A DNA stretch of 64,000 bases from Cichorium intybus (GCA_023525715.1 CM042016.1:77306382-77370381); one strand, 5' to 3'; shown: positions 47,001-60,209, counted from the stretch's first letter. Numbers and translations are program-made. The notes: generated by a model from the sequence alone, not told the origin.

Positions 47001-48104
47001 TGGAACATCCGTTTTGATGAAAAGATTACAAATTATGGATTCATCAAAAATGAGGATGACTCCTGTGTTTACAAGAAAGCTAGTTAGAGCATAGTCATAT
47101 TCCTAGTATTGTATGTAGATGACATACTTTTATTTGGAAATGACATCCCAACCTTAAAAGGTGTCAAAGCGTTCCTTGAGAACTGTTTCTCAATAAAGGA
47201 CTTAGGAGAAGCTGTTTATGTATTAGGCATAAAGATCTATAGAGATAGATCTAAGAGACTTATTGGTCTAAGCCAAAGTGTATATATTGATAAAATCTTG
47301 AAAAGGTTCAAGATGCAAGACTCCAAAAGAGGATTCTTGCCAATACCGCATGGCACCATCCTAAGCAAGTCTCAGTGCCCAAGCACTAGAACTGAACTTG
47401 AAAGGATGAAACATGTCCCATATGCTTCGGCAATTGGGTCTATCATGTATGCCATGTTATGCACTAGGCCCGACGTCTCATGTGCCTTAAGCATGACTAG
47501 TAGATATCAACAGAACCCAGGTGAAGCCCACTTGACTGCTGTAAAGAACATTCTTAAGTACTTGAGAAGAACTAAAGATACGTTCTTAGTTTACGGTGGT
47601 TTGGAAGAAAGCTTGAAGGTAAAGGGTTACACTGATGCAAGCTTCCAAACAGATAGGGACGATTCGAGATCTCAATCTGGGTATGTCTTTATTTTAAATG
47701 GAGGAGCCGTGTCTTGGAAGAGTTCCAAACAAGAAGTGATTGCACAATCCACTACAGAATCAGAATATGTTGCTGCTTCGGAAGCTGCTCAAGAAGCTGT
47801 CTGGATGAGAAAGTTCATTGAAGATCTAGGGGTTGTTCCTTCCATTCGGGACCCTATAGAAATCTTCTGTGACAATGTAGGTGCTATAGCTCAAGCAAAG
47901 GAACCTAGATCGTATCAAAAGACCAAGCACATTCACCGAAGGTATAACTACATACGACATGAAGTTAAGAATGGTGAAATAAGTATTCACAAGGTTCATA
48001 CAGATCAGAATTTGGCAGACCCATTCACGAAGCCTTTACCCCAAGCTAAGCATGAAAGTCACGCTAAGGGTATAGGACTTCGTTTTTCTACTGAATGGAT
48101 TTGA
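44085..48104 (+). pseudogene. Copia 2 gag-pol polyprotein, one frame with three stops
   Basis: 1340 codons in a single frame. Gag starts MAPNTTNPAPNKTSL, with zinc knuckle CFECGKVGHWKRNC near 44876. The protease is VFDTGCGTHIC near 45020. The integrase zinc region LWHCRLGHINKNRI is followed by ICESFLHGKM, so the last zinc cysteine is phenylalanine. The integrase core has HTDVCGPF, RSDRGGEY and SERRNRTLLDM. RT has DYDETFSPVAMIKS and YVDDILLFGND. RNase H has YTDASFQTDRDD, TESEYVAAS and CDNVGAIAQAKEP. TGA at 45957, TAG at 46176 and TAG at 47085 interrupt it. There are no frameshifts, so inactivation looks recent relative to copia 1. Confidence 0.92.
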
Positions 48105-48870
48105 TTTGTGTTTAGTGTTTTATGAATGTGAAACTATGTAAACAACAAGAATTATGTAATATATGTGACGTGATGTTTCATTCATAATTTTGTGTTTTAT
48201 TAGCATGTTTAATCCTTGAATAATTTAGTTATTCTAAACATCCATAGTCGATCATAGTTGTGGGAGCAATTATGAAGTAAGACTAATATGAATTGTATTG
48301 GTTGACTTTTATGGGTAAAAGTAGCAAAAGGTTGCAACCAAATTCATAGGTACTTGTGAGTGAACAAGTATTGGACTTGACCCGTTTCAAGATCACTCCA
48401 TGGATCATCGTCATAAGTGATTCTTGAATAAAGGTATTATCATTGTATCCTTAGACCTGAGATACATATTTGGGACTCAAGTATAGGAAGTGCTATGCTT
48501 TGATATGGTTCATCGTTGTTCTTGAAAAATAGAAAACCATACAGACCATACTCATGTATAGTACTAACTATATGAGGGGCGTATGTAGTCAAGATGGGAT
48601 TTGTTCCTCTTATGTCTTGAGAGTTAAACATCTAAGGCGCCTGATTGAAAGTTGGACATGAAATGAGAATGTTTAGATCCATGTATCATGTTCAACATGA
48701 TGTTTGCGACAAAGGGATAATTGATAGATAACCTTGTACATCAATTAGAGCCTCGTGCTTTTAAAGAATTGGATGTTGTTGAATGGCATTATGTCATGTA
48801 TTATTGGGGGCAGTGAAATGTTGCTAGACGTTCATCACTGTCGATATCATTCTATGATGCAACCTTGTGC
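48105..48870 (+). other. Copia 2 3' untranslated region
   Basis: Non-coding sequence between the RNase H stop and the polypurine tract AAGTGGGAGAT (48871-48881). No frame or motif was recognised. Confidence 0.6.
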
Positions 48871-48881
48871 AAGTGGGAGAT

Positions 48882-49060
48882 TGTTAGTTCTATATGCCCA
48901 AGGATGATCATAAAATGATATTACTAATCATACATGATCCTATAGGGTCACACCGACAACAAGTTTGACACCAATTGATCATTTAGAATGTTAAATTTGA
49001 TTTAACATCAAATGATACTAAACTTGCAATTTAATATTGCGAGTTATTATTATTTAAGGA
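48882..49060 (+). repeat. Copia 2 3' LTR, truncated after about 180 bp
   Basis: TGTTAGTTCTATATGCCC matches the 5' LTR to about 49055, then breaks. A short AAGGAGAT stretch follows, and a second LTR start begins at 49064. Confidence 0.8.
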
Positions 49061-49218
49061 GATTGTTAGTTCTATATGCCCAAGGATGATCATAAAATGA
49101 TATTACTAATAATACATGATCCTATAGGGTCACACCGACAACAAGTTTGACACCAATTGATCATTTAGAATGTTAAATTTGATTTAACATCATAAAATGA
49201 TATTACATATGCATATTG

Positions 49219-49278
<60 letters not shown>
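49219..49278. repeat. (TA)n microsatellite in rearranged LTR copy
   Basis: About 50-60 bp of TA, allelic in position to 41391-41476. Confidence 0.95.
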
Positions 49279-49280
<2 letters not shown>

Positions 49281-50131
49281 TTATACAACTCATAATGCAT
49301 TCTAAAAGGGGGCTTATATATACATAATAATGTTTTAATGGTACACCATTAAACAAAAGTGTGAAAGGTTATTGTTTATAAAACTTGTAGAATAAACTTT
49401 ATAAACAATAAAAGATGTATTTCTTGCCCTTTTGACCAAGCATGGCCGGATTTTATGAGGCTCTTCTCAAGAGCATGTGTCCCACCTAGAAAGTAGATAA
49501 TATGCTTTGTGTCTCCAAGATTTCAAAAGGTGCCTTTTGTTTAAATAAAGACTCTCTTCTTCTCTCTTTTCTTGTTAGTAAATCCGGCCATCTTTGAGAG
49601 TATATATATCTTTATCACACTCAAAATATTCAGCCAAAAAACTCTCTCTTGAACACAAGCAAAAAATCGTTTTTGTTTCAAGGAGAAAGAAGCTTTACTT
49701 TGCAAGTTGTGGAACTAGCATTCAAGGGTGTTCAAGCTTGTGGTGGATCAACTATAGAGGGATTATAACTTGATTCCTAGCCATCAAATTCGTCCATATC
49801 AACCCAAGAACAAAGGTTATAATCTAGAACTCTATCTATGCTTGGTCTTTATCTTATCTCTACATGCATGTAGCATGATCCTCTTGGAAGTGAAATTTGT
49901 GTTCATGATTTTATGCTTCCGTTGCAACTTCAAGTTTTTGAAACTAATTACATGAACATATGATCTCCAACAATTGGTATCAGAGCCATGGCTATATTGC
50001 ATGTTTAGATAATAAATTTATTTGGATAATAAGTTATTATTATTTTATGAGGTAAATAATAATAACTCCAATATTAAAGGTTGATTAATAATTCATAGTG
50101 ACCCTATAGGAATATGTATTATTAGTAATAG

Positions 50132-51072
50132 TTCTCAAACAAGAAAAGAAAGAATATGTTCTCAATGAACCACTTCCTGAAGAGCCCCCTGCCATTCCTA
50201 AGCCCGCACACGATGCATGGCTTAAAAAGATGGATGACTCCATTGATGCATCATGTCTAATGTTGGCAACCATGACTCCTGACCTTTAGAAGGATTTGGA
50301 GAATCATTCGGCCTATGACATGATTAATCAATTGAAGGAAATGTTCCAACAACTTGCAAGAACGGAAAGGTTCGAAACTGTTCGGGCTTTCCATGCTTGC
50401 AAGATGGAGGATGGACAGTCGGTTAGCTCTTATATGCTCAAAATGAAGAGTCACATTGATCATTTAGCACGTCTTGGAGTTGTGATGCCCGAAGAGCTAG
50501 CAACGGATATGATCCTTAACTCCTTGACAAAGTCTTTTGATCCCTTCGTCATGAATTATAACATGAATGGTTTGAACAAGACTATCCCGGAATTGCATGG
50601 GATGCTAATTACCGCGGAAAAGAATCTGCCTAAGAAAACCACTCAAGTTCTCATGATCAAGGAAGGTGGCACAAAGAGAACTAGACCCAAACACCCCACC
50701 AACTCCAAGGGCAAGGGGAAGGCAAAGGTTGTCAAAGGAAAGGGCAAGAAAGTTGTCCAAGCATCCCGTCCGCCCAAGAAGAAGGCAAAAGTTGCCAAAG
50801 AAGACGCGTGCTTCGAATGTGGCAAAGTTGGGCATTGGAAGAGAAATTGCCCTACCTATCTTGCGGAGTTGAAGAAGAAGAAGGCCAGTGAGGGCACTTC
50901 AGGTATCTATGTGATAGACCTAGAACTTTATAATTTATCTCCTAACACATGGGTATTTGATACTGGTTGTGGAACTCACATTTGTAATATGTTGCAGGGG
51001 TTCAAAAGGAGTAGGCGACTGAAGGCAAACGAATATTGCAAAGCTACATCTTGTATCAAAAGAAGACTCTAA
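50132..51072 (+). pseudogene. Copia gag fragment in the rearranged segment
   Basis: Nearly identical to copia 2 gag from VLKQEKKEYVLNEPL onward. A TAG at about 50287 follows a DL that corresponds to DLQKD in copia 2. The zinc knuckle CFECGKVGHWKRNC and VFDTGCGTHIC are intact. Homology stops after RRLKANE (51031), where inverted leader sequence begins. Confidence 0.85.
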
Positions 51073-51600
51073 GTGGTTAGGTAACCTTTATCCCACAAGG
51101 ATATACAAGTGATACATGAGTGTCTTTAAGAGGGACGGCATTGATTTGTATTTCGAAAGGGATTTGTATGTTTTACAATTCTAATTGTGAAAAACATGTG
51201 GTATCATGTAGATTGCATGCATCCAATGAACATGGTACCATTAAAAATCTTATTTTGTTAATTGGTTCCTTAATCATAAAATCTCCATTTTATTAATTCT
51301 TTGTTTGTGGTCAAGATTAGAACTAATATCTAATATTAAGTTTGAGTTTGATCACATACATTAGAACCAATTAACAAAATAAGATTTTTAATGGTACCAT
51401 GTTCATTGGATGCATGCAATCTACATGATACCACATGTTTTTCAAAATTAGAATTGTAAAACATACAAATCCCTTTCGAAATACAAATCAATGCCGTCCC
51501 TCTTAAAGACACTCATGTATCACTTGTATATCCTTGTGTGATAAAGGTTACCTAACCACTTGGAGTCTTCTTTTGATACAAGAGGTAGCTTTGCAATATT
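51032..51600. repeat. Large inverted repeat of the copia leader (237-bp arms, 95-bp loop)
   Basis: The left arm 51032-51268 (AATATTGCAAAGCTAC...ATTGGTTC) is the reverse complement, with few mismatches, of the right arm 51364-51600 (GAACCAATTAAC...TTTGCAATATT). Arms and loop come from the copia 2 leader (about 43370-43704), once inverted and once direct. If transcribed, it would fold into a long hairpin. Confidence 0.9.
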
Positions 51601-51625
51601 AATGGTTAGGAATCAACTATAAAGA

Positions 51626-54600
51626 TTGAACCTGGTCATGGACAATAAGCGAATGTCACCTGTTACCAAGATCGATGTCTATAGATTAGTGCTTAGTAGT
51701 GGAGTTGTTTTAAATTTACATAATTGTTGCTATTCGCCTGATATGGCAAAGAACATAATTTCTTTTCATGCATTGTTCAAACAAGGCTTTTACTATGAGT
51801 TTAATAAATTGAATGGTTCAATTTCAGTTTTCAAAAATGATGTTTTTATATTTAATGCTTTGCCTTGTGATGGAGTGTATGAATCTATTGTGTGTGTTGA
51901 CAATTGTGGTAAAGATGTTTTAACTATTGATTCTTCAAGCTGTATAGAAAAGGCGTGTTTGTGGCACTGTCACCTTGGCCATGTCAACAAGAAACGCATC
52001 GCCCAACTCCAAAGGGATGGAGTGTCGGAATCATTTGACCTCGGGTCGGACGATGTATGCGAATCTTGCTTTCTTGGCAAGATGACAAAATCACCATTCA
52101 GAGGTTCCTTTGAAAGAGGTGAATGTTTGTTGGATATCATACACACAGATGTGTGTGGTCCCTTCAGAACAACAACAAAAGATGGCACGCGGTTCTATGT
52201 GACCTTTACTGACGATTTTAGTAGATATGGGTATCTCTACTTAATCAAGAATAAGTCAGATACCTTTGAAAAGTTCAAAGAGTTCAAAAATGAAGCAGAA
52301 AATCAATTGGGTAGAAAGATAAAGATGCTTAGATCCGACAGAGGCAGTGAGTATCTTAGCATCGAGTTTCTCGATTATCTCAAGGAATGTGGAATAGTTT
52401 CACAGTTATCGCCTCCCAGGACACCGCAGGTAAACTGTGTTGCTGAGAGACGAAATCGAACCTTGTTGGACATGGTTCGTTACATGATGAGTCGAGCTTC
52501 TCTTCCAATCCATTTCTGGGGGTATACCTTAGAGACTGCCGCCCATATCCTCAACCTTGTCCCAACCAAGAAGGTTGCGAAAACACCGCACGAGATGTGG
52601 ACGGGGAAAGTTCCCTCATTGGAACACATCAAAGTCTGGGGCTGTGAGGCTTTCGTAAGACGAGAGACTCATGACAAGCTCGCGGAAAGAAGTGAGAGGT
52701 GTTTCTTCATCGGATACCCGAGACAGACATTTGGATACTTGTTCTACAGACCGAGCGAGGACGTGGTCTTTGTAGCAAGACGAGAATTCTTTCGAGAGAG
52801 AGAACTCATTTCCAAAGAGGACAGTAGGAGTACAATCGATCTCGAAGAAATTCAGGAGACGCCCGATGAACCAAACTTAGGAGAAACTAGCAACCAACAT
52901 GAGGAAGAAGTTCTTGTTAGACCAACCGACATCTCATTACCTCTTAGACGTTCAGGTAGAGTTAGCATGCCACCCGAGTTTTATGGTTTCCATATTACTT
53001 CGGATGGTGACACGTTAGTCAGTGATCGTACGTTGACTAATTTGGACGAGCCATCTAACTACCATGAAGCGGTGGCGGGCCCCAAGTCTGCCAAGTGGAA
53101 AGAGGCAATAGACAGCAAGATTAAGTCCATGTATGACAATCAAGTTTGAAACTTGGTTGACAATGTGCCGGGTCGTAAGACAGTTGGGTGCAAGTGGATT
53201 TTCAAGAAGGAGACCGACATGGACGGAAAGGTACACACTTTCAAAGCTCGGCTGCAAAGGGTTTCACTCAAACCCGGGGGTTGATTATGATGAAACCTTC
53301 TCACCAGTAGCCAAGATTAAGTCAATCAGGATAATGCTTGCCATAGCTGCGTTTCATGATTATGAAATTTGGCAGATGGATGTCAAAACTGCTTTCCTTA
53401 ACGGGAAACTGACTGAGGATGTTTACATGAATCAGCCAGAAGGTTTTGTAGACATCAAGCACCCTAATAAAGTGTGTAAGCTTGAGAGATCAATCTACGG
53501 ATTGAAACAAGCATCTCGCAGCTGGAATCTTTGCTTCCATGAGAAAGTCAAAGAATTTGGCTTCTCTAGGAATGAAGATGAGTCATGTGTATATGTCAAG
53601 GCTAGTGGGAGTATAGTCACTTTTCTAGTGCTGTATGTTGATGACATACTGCTCATGGGAAACGATATTCTGACCTTGCAAGATGTCAAGTCTTGGCTCG
53701 GGAAGTGTTTCGCCATGAAAGACCTTGGAGAAGCTGCTTATATTCTCGGGATAAGAATACTGAGAGATAGAAAGAGAAAACTAATAGGTCTGAGCCGGTG
53801 TACATATTTGGAAAAGGTGTTAAAAAGGTTTAACATAGAAAATTACAAAAAGGGAGAGCTACCGATCTAGAGTAATGCCAAATTGAGTAAGACTCAAAGT
53901 CCGAGTACCGATAAGGAAATAGCTAAAATGAGTCGGGTACCTTATGCTTCGGCAGTAGGGTCGATCATGTATGCTATGACATATACTCGCCCCGACGTAT
54001 CCTTTGCATTGAGCATGGTTAGTCGATACCAGGGTAATCCTGGAAAGTCACACTGGATTGCAGTTAAGAACATACTCAAGTATCTGCGAAGGACAAAGAA
54101 TATGGTATTAGTCCTTGGTGGCAGTGATGACTTGAAAGTGAGTGGATATACAGATGCCAGCTTCCAGACAGATAGGGACAGTGGTTGGTCCCAGTCGGGC
54201 TGGGTATTTCTTTTGAACGGTGGAGCGGTCACTTGGAAAAGTTCCAAGCAAGAAACGGTGGCTGATTCAACGTGCGAATCATAGTACATTGCAGCGAGTG
54301 AAGCGTCTAAGGAAGTGGCTTGGCTGAAGAACTTTATCGGTGACCTTCAAGTTGTCCCAAGCATTCAGGAGCCGATGGAACTGTTCTGCGATAATGAAGG
54401 AGCGGTCGCTTTGACAAAGGAACCGCGAGATCATGGAAAGTCAAGACATATCGACAGAAAGTACCATTACAATCGACATCGCGTAGAAGAAGGTCACTTA
54501 CTGGTTAATAGAGTATCATCAGAAGACAATCCTGTAGATCCTTTGACTAAGGCACTGAGTAGGATCAAGCACAATCAGCATGCTCGGAGCATTGGACTGA

Positions 54601-54626
54601 AGGATGATAGTAGTTTTAGTAATTAG
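51626..54626 (+). pseudogene. Copia 1 pol: integrase, reverse transcriptase, RNase H
   Basis: Resumes the copia 1 protein after the nested insertion (RLNLVMDNKRMSPVTKI). The integrase zinc region is LWHCHLGHVNKKRI...VCESCFLGKM. The core has HTDVCGPF, RSDRGSEY and CVAERRNRTLLDM, where NCV replaces the usual NGV. A TGA replaces tryptophan at 53147. About 5 bases are lost around 53250-53275, shifting frame before VDYDETFSPVAKIKS. The RT motif YVDDILLMGN is intact. TAG codons at 53868 and 54282 interrupt RT/RNase H. RNase H ends KDDSSFSN at 54626. Confidence 0.9.
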
Positions 54627-55465
54627 ATAGATTTGAAACTTGTAACAGTATAAATGTAATTGACTTGGTGATTTTATAATGGAGATTTATAAATGAGTAT
54701 TGTTACTAGCTTTGTCAATTGTTTATCATTGTGTTTCTATATTTGCATGTTTAACTTCCTAAGTAATTAGATTATTTGAAATTCCACAGTCGATCATACT
54801 GTTAGGGAGTAAGTATGAACGAAGACTGTCATGAATCGGTTGTAGATTGTCTAAGGAGTTAGACATTGCAGTAAGACTGCTACAACGTTCATGAGTACTT
54901 AGAAAATAGATATTTGAGTATTGGATAAACCTGCGCTTAACAGATTGCTTCATGGATTACATCACGAGCAATGTTAAGACGATAACATCCTTTGATCTTT
55001 AAGTGGAGAGATATGATCTATTATTTGCGAGACGGTTCCTCATTGATAATGCGAAAACACGCCGGTAACTCGGTGTTATAAAATGCATTGTTGTGAGTAT
55101 TCTAACTGGTAAAAGGTATAGACATATAAGTCAAAACTTATCCGTCCCCTGACCCGATGGGAAACATATATCTGTAGGCCTCTCGATGATTTTGAAGTTG
55201 ACTGAAAGTGTTGGCCAACCGAGACTGAATTGATGTGTTCAATAAGCAGTTTTAAAGTCATAAGCAAATCGGAAATCGAGAAACAGAGTATCAGACCAAG
55301 ATTGATATTAATCCATGTCTTGAGTCTAAAAATATTTTGTTGGACGGAGGATCATCTGATCACTTATCTTTGGACAGAACTGACTGGGTCAGAGTTCAGG
55401 AACAATTTCTGGGAAACTGATATTAATCAGAAGGTAAATGGACAATTAAAGTCATAGACTTATCC
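54627..55465 (+). other. Copia 1 3' untranslated region
   Basis: Non-coding. It is matched on the opposite strand by copia B pieces at 13362-13530 and 5428-5872. It ends in the polypurine tract AAGTGGGAGAC (55466-55476). Confidence 0.7.
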
Positions 55466-55476
55466 AAGTGGGAGAC
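55466..55476 (+). promoter_or_regulatory. Copia 1 polypurine tract
   Basis: AAGTGGGAGAC immediately before the 3' LTR start TGTTGG. Confidence 0.8.
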
Positions 55477-56252
55477 TGTTGGATTTGGTGTCTAAGCCAT
55501 GACTTGTAATTGTATTTATCTTGTTAATTGAAGCAAAGTCCATTTGGGTTGCCCTCATAGCTGGAGGATTAATGTTGAGTTCAGTAGAGAGAAAGGTCGA
55601 TTTATTAATTGTTTAATAAATCAATAGAAAATAAATAAATGGTTTATTAATATATTTAAGTGTTAATATATTAATTAGAAACTATATTAATTAATTAAGA
55701 ATTAATATAGAATTAATTGGATTTAATTTGGAGATTAAATTAATTAATTAAAGTACAGGGACTGGTTTGTAATTATTCAATAGTTGAATAACTGGCAAGA
55801 GAGAAGCCAGGGGCCAAAAGTGGTGCCACCCTGGAGGCTCTCTCTAGGGTTGGCGAAAACCCTAATTAGGGTTTAAGGGATCTAGTCTAAGTGGTCAACA
55901 GGAACAGGCTTGCCCACTTTGGAGGCTCCTCTAGGGTTTCAGGTGTAACCCTAGGAGGCTATAAAAGGAACCCCCTGGCACCCTGAAATTCATGCCTCCC
56001 TCTACTCTCTGTTACTCTGCTGGACTCTCTTCTCCTTTGCTTTGGGTGTGACTTGCATTTGAGGCAGGATCTGTTTGCTGCTAGCTTCAAGAACAAGATC
56101 AAAAGGTTGGTTAATTCTTATTTGATCTTTAGAAATAAATGTTGGCCTTAGGTTTTTAGTTTTATATCTTCATAGAAGAAAACATAGATCTTTCTAGGGT
56201 TACATGTGAACTTAGGAATTTTTGTAGTTCATTGATTATGCAAAACCCTTCA
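55477..56252 (+). repeat. Copia 1 3' LTR
   Basis: 776 bp, matching 37994-38762 with scattered substitutions and a few short indels. Ends CCCTTCA before the GAAAA duplication. It repeats the telo-box palindrome (55857-55874) and the TATA box (55960-55966). Confidence 0.9.
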
Positions 56253-56257
56253 GAAAA

Positions 56258-56705
56258 TACCACAAAGGGCTGCTGAAATCTTGAAACTTGAGTCAAAGTC
56301 GCCATAAGTCCACCTTAAGGTCTGATCTTCGCCTCCGAAATTCGACCTAATGGCCTCTATTTATACTTGTGGAAAATTAGAACTCGCGACGTGCAGAACT
56401 CAAAGCCGCGACGTGCGTATTGGCTTATCCCTGACTTTTCGCTATTTGAATTCTCTTCACCGCCTCATCATTGACTCAGCGTGACGCGCATGCATACATT
56501 CCCGCGTTGCACGTGTTCAGTCGACTGAATTTGACTTTATCCTCAAAACTTCTTCAATTGTCTGCTTTTAGCCCCTGTTTATAAATTTTCTTTGCAAACA
56601 AGCACTAGCACCAAAAGTGAGAAATACCAATGTATATATGATATAAAATCACCATGAATAGGGGCAAACATCGACTAAAATACTTTATATTACTAGGCAT
56701 TGTCA
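56258..56705 (-). repeat. Element C 5' LTR, second part
   Basis: Continues the LTR split by copia 1 (TACCACAAAGGG versus TACCACGTATGG in element D), up to the end CATTGTCA. It carries a minus-strand TATAAATA at 56358-56365 with CGCGACGTGC repeated twice just upstream (56395-56425). Confidence 0.8.
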
Positions 56706-57592
<887 letters not shown>

Positions 57593-59696
57593 AAAATAGG
57601 TAAGTACTCATTTCCTTGAAACTCAATTATAGGAACTTACCAAAAGCTACAATTTTATTGAACAAAAAGTGTTGGAGCCAAAAGGCTAGCGCTTGTGGAA
57701 TATGTTTGCAACATGGACACCCAATCAATATGTCTATCATTAAAAGATGAAACTGAACATGCAAACGCCATGGGAGACTAAATGGGAAAAAAGTCTAGAA
57801 ATTACGAGCGAAACAATTAATCTTGGTGAAATCCTCCAAATCTAAGTTACCAACAAAGGCCACCACAAGCCTTCCAACAAAAACAACCCTTCCAATGAAA
57901 ATAACCCTTTCGACAACAACAAAATTATCAACCACATTACCAACAAACACTATACCCGCTCCAAGAAATGCATCGAGTATGTCCTTGGAGGATATTGCTT
58001 CTAGTTTGGCCAAAAGCACTCAATATTTCCAACAATATACGAGATCAAGCATACATAATATGGAGCAACAAATGTCAGAACTTGAAACCTCTGTAGGCAA
58101 GTTGGAAAGGAAACTAAAAACCCAACATGAACTATGTTTAAACTTAAAAGCACCCAAGGAATAATGCAAATGCAATAACCTTGAGAAATAGAAAGGAGTA
58201 TGAAATCCCAAACTTATCAGAAGAAGAACCTGAATTGGTTATTGAACAAAAAGGCAACAAGGAAGAATCCAACCATTCAAATCTAATCAACACAGAAGTC
58301 CTAATCAGACCACCACCATTTCCATCAAGGATCGGAAACTCGAAGAAGGAAATAGAGGAGCAAGTACCAACATATGCAAAGTTTTTAAAAGAACTATGCA
58401 CTTCTAAAAAGAAAATAAAGGATAATGAAATAGTAAAAGTAAGAGAAAACATATCGGCCGTTTTACAAAAAATGATCCCTAAAAATGCAAAGGTCCATGT
58501 GTTTTTACCATTCATTGCAAGTCAGGAGACTTATAATACCACGAGCCCATATTGGATCTTGGTGCCTCTATAAATGTTCTACCAAACTCTATTCTTCAAA
58601 ACAATTAGGTAGGACCATTAAAAAGAAACATGGTAATCATCCAATTGGTTGATCGATCTACCATTCACCCAAAGGGTGTTTTAGAAGATGTCTTGGTCCA
58701 AGTAAATGAGCTTGTATTTCTGGTAGATTTTTATGTCCTATATATGGAAGATAATGATGAACCAAACTCTAGTTCTATCCTCTTAGGGAGACCATTTTTG
58801 AAAACCACAAAAACAAAAAATGATGTTCATAATGGTACCCTATCAATGGAATTTGACGGAGAGGTAATTAACTTCAATATCTATGATGTAATGTGGTATC
58901 CTCCCGATGTATCCTCTCTAAATCCCATTAATGCCATTGAACCTTTGATTAATGAATGCTTTCAACTAACCAATGATGACATGTTAGAAATTGTATTAAG
59001 CAAAAGCATTGACAAAAATGCAGCAAAAGAACTTATTGAAAAGTTCAATCTTGAATAGGAGATAATGGAGATTGTGAACTTCGTGGACAATAGCAAGAAA
59101 ACAAGGTACACGGAGCCTAAAATAGAACTTCCATGTGTTGATACAAAACTTCTTCCATCTATTTTGGAGGAACATGAATTGGAACTAAAAACTCTTCCCA
59201 GCCAACTTAAGTATTCCAATCTTAGATAAAAATAAACCTTGTCGGTTATCATTTCTAGCAAACCTGTGAGAAAAGAAGAAGACGAATAGACTATAATATT
59301 GAAACACTTTAAGAAGGGTATTGGGTGGACTATAGTCTATATCAAAGGATTAAGTCCATCGATTTGTATGTATAACATCCTCATGGAAGAAGACTTCAAA
59401 CCAACAAGAGAAGCCCAAAGGAGACTAAACCATCCGATGATAGAAGTTGTTAAAGAAGAAATCATGTAGTTGTTAAAATCTGGAATGATCTATTCCGTCT
59501 TAGATAGTCTATGGGTGAGCCTAATACAAGTTGTGCCCAAAAAGGCGTATTCACGGTAGTGTGGAATTTAGAAGGAAAATTGGTACCCACCCGCATAGAA
59601 ATGGGTGGACGGTTTGTATAGATATAGAACGTTAAATGCTTCCACAGGAAAATATCATTTTTCCTTACCATTTTATCTATCAAATTCTAGGAAGAC
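57593..59696 (+). pseudogene. Decayed Athila-lineage gag-protease-RT fragment
   Basis: Plus-strand traces appear in Athila order. There is a knuckle-like CGICLQHGHP near 57695, then APRNASSMSLEDIASSLAKS and MEQQMSELETSVGKLE (57950-58110). VPTYAKFLKELCTSKKKIKD with VRENISAVLQKMIPKNAK lies at 58360-58490. The protease C-terminal half at 58630-58880 has IQLVDRSTIHPKGVLEDVLV, ILLGRPFLKTTKTK and MEFDGEVINFNI. The start of RT follows (ILMEEDFKPTREAQRRLNHP, about 59380-59440). Many stops and frameshifts occur, and the protease active site itself is disrupted near 58560. It is cut at 59697 by the young Athila LTR. Confidence 0.75.
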
Positions 59697-59952
59697 TGAT
59701 ATTGCCTAATTTATATATATATTTCGGGCAATATCAAGTACTTAAAAATGTGTTTTTGGTTTAATTTTACGATAAAAGGTACTTAATCATTTTAAATAAC
59801 CAAAACACAGGAAAAATTGCTTGATTGAGAAGAAGGAGCTGAATTCAAGCCTTGGAATGAAGAAAATGGAGTAAAATATCTATCGGGGGAAAAAGAGCCA
59901 AAAAGAACGTATTCGGGACGAAAAAGCGAAGAAATTAGTCAGTCAGACGATA

Positions 59953-60189
59953 GATCGCGACCCTATCTCCATAGGGATCGCGACCCTACATCATGACGAA
60001 AGCGTGACAAATGGATGACCAAAGGATCGCGACTAGAAGGCAAAATCGCGACCTTACGGAGATCGCGACCCGATCTCCTAGGGATCGCGACCCGACCTAC
60101 GCCCTACCACTCCACTCAGTCGGGATCGTGGCCGACGGACCTACGCACTACATTGCCGATCGCGACCCGATCCTTAGGGGATCGCGACC
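59953..60189 (+). repeat. ATCGCGAC short-repeat array in LTR U3
   Basis: Eight copies of ATCGCGAC (59953, about 59977, 60026, 60045, 60062, 60083, 60159, 60181), irregularly spaced. Several are followed by CCTA or CCGATC. They sit in an otherwise AT-rich LTR and end just before the TATA box. Confidence 0.85.
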
Positions 60190-60209
60190 CTACGGTCCCT
60201 GTCCAGCAC

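Larger units (their letters stand above)
41049..49060 (+). mobile_element. Copia 2: nearly complete Ty1/copia element nested in copia 1
   Basis: The left LTR is 41049-42167 (TGTTAG...CCAACA), with primer site, a 1.9-kb leader, a single gag-pol frame 44085-48104, and a polypurine tract (48871-48881). Only the first 180 or so bp of the right LTR (48882 to about 49060) remain before a rearranged copia segment starts. The insertion point is inside the copia 1 protease (GAACAGGTAGA before 41049). I could not recognise a clean right target-site duplication. Confidence 0.85.
49064..51612 (+). mobile_element. Rearranged third copia segment (same family as copia 2)
   Basis: An LTR copy (49064-49973, with an internal deletion before its TA tract) is followed by a primer site. 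At 50011-50131 is a scrambled patch of LTR pieces, including an inverted piece (about 50098-50131) of the LTR start. Gag sequence (50132-51031) matches 44200-45103. Then comes a 237-bp-arm inverted repeat made of leader sequence. Protease, integrase and RT are absent. Copia 1 pol resumes at about 51614. Confidence 0.75.
37994..56252 (+). mobile_element. Copia 1: Ty1/copia element split by nested copia insertions
   Basis: LTRs 37994-38762 and 55477-56252 (TGTTGGATTTGG...CCCTTCA) are flanked by the duplication GAAAA (37989-37993 and 56253-56257). An initiator-Met primer site follows the left LTR and a polypurine tract precedes the right. Gag is at 40025-40888 and pol resumes at 51626-54626. About 10.5 kb of copia 2 and rearranged copia sequence lies between. 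Both gag and pol have stops, so this copy is dead. Confidence 0.9.
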
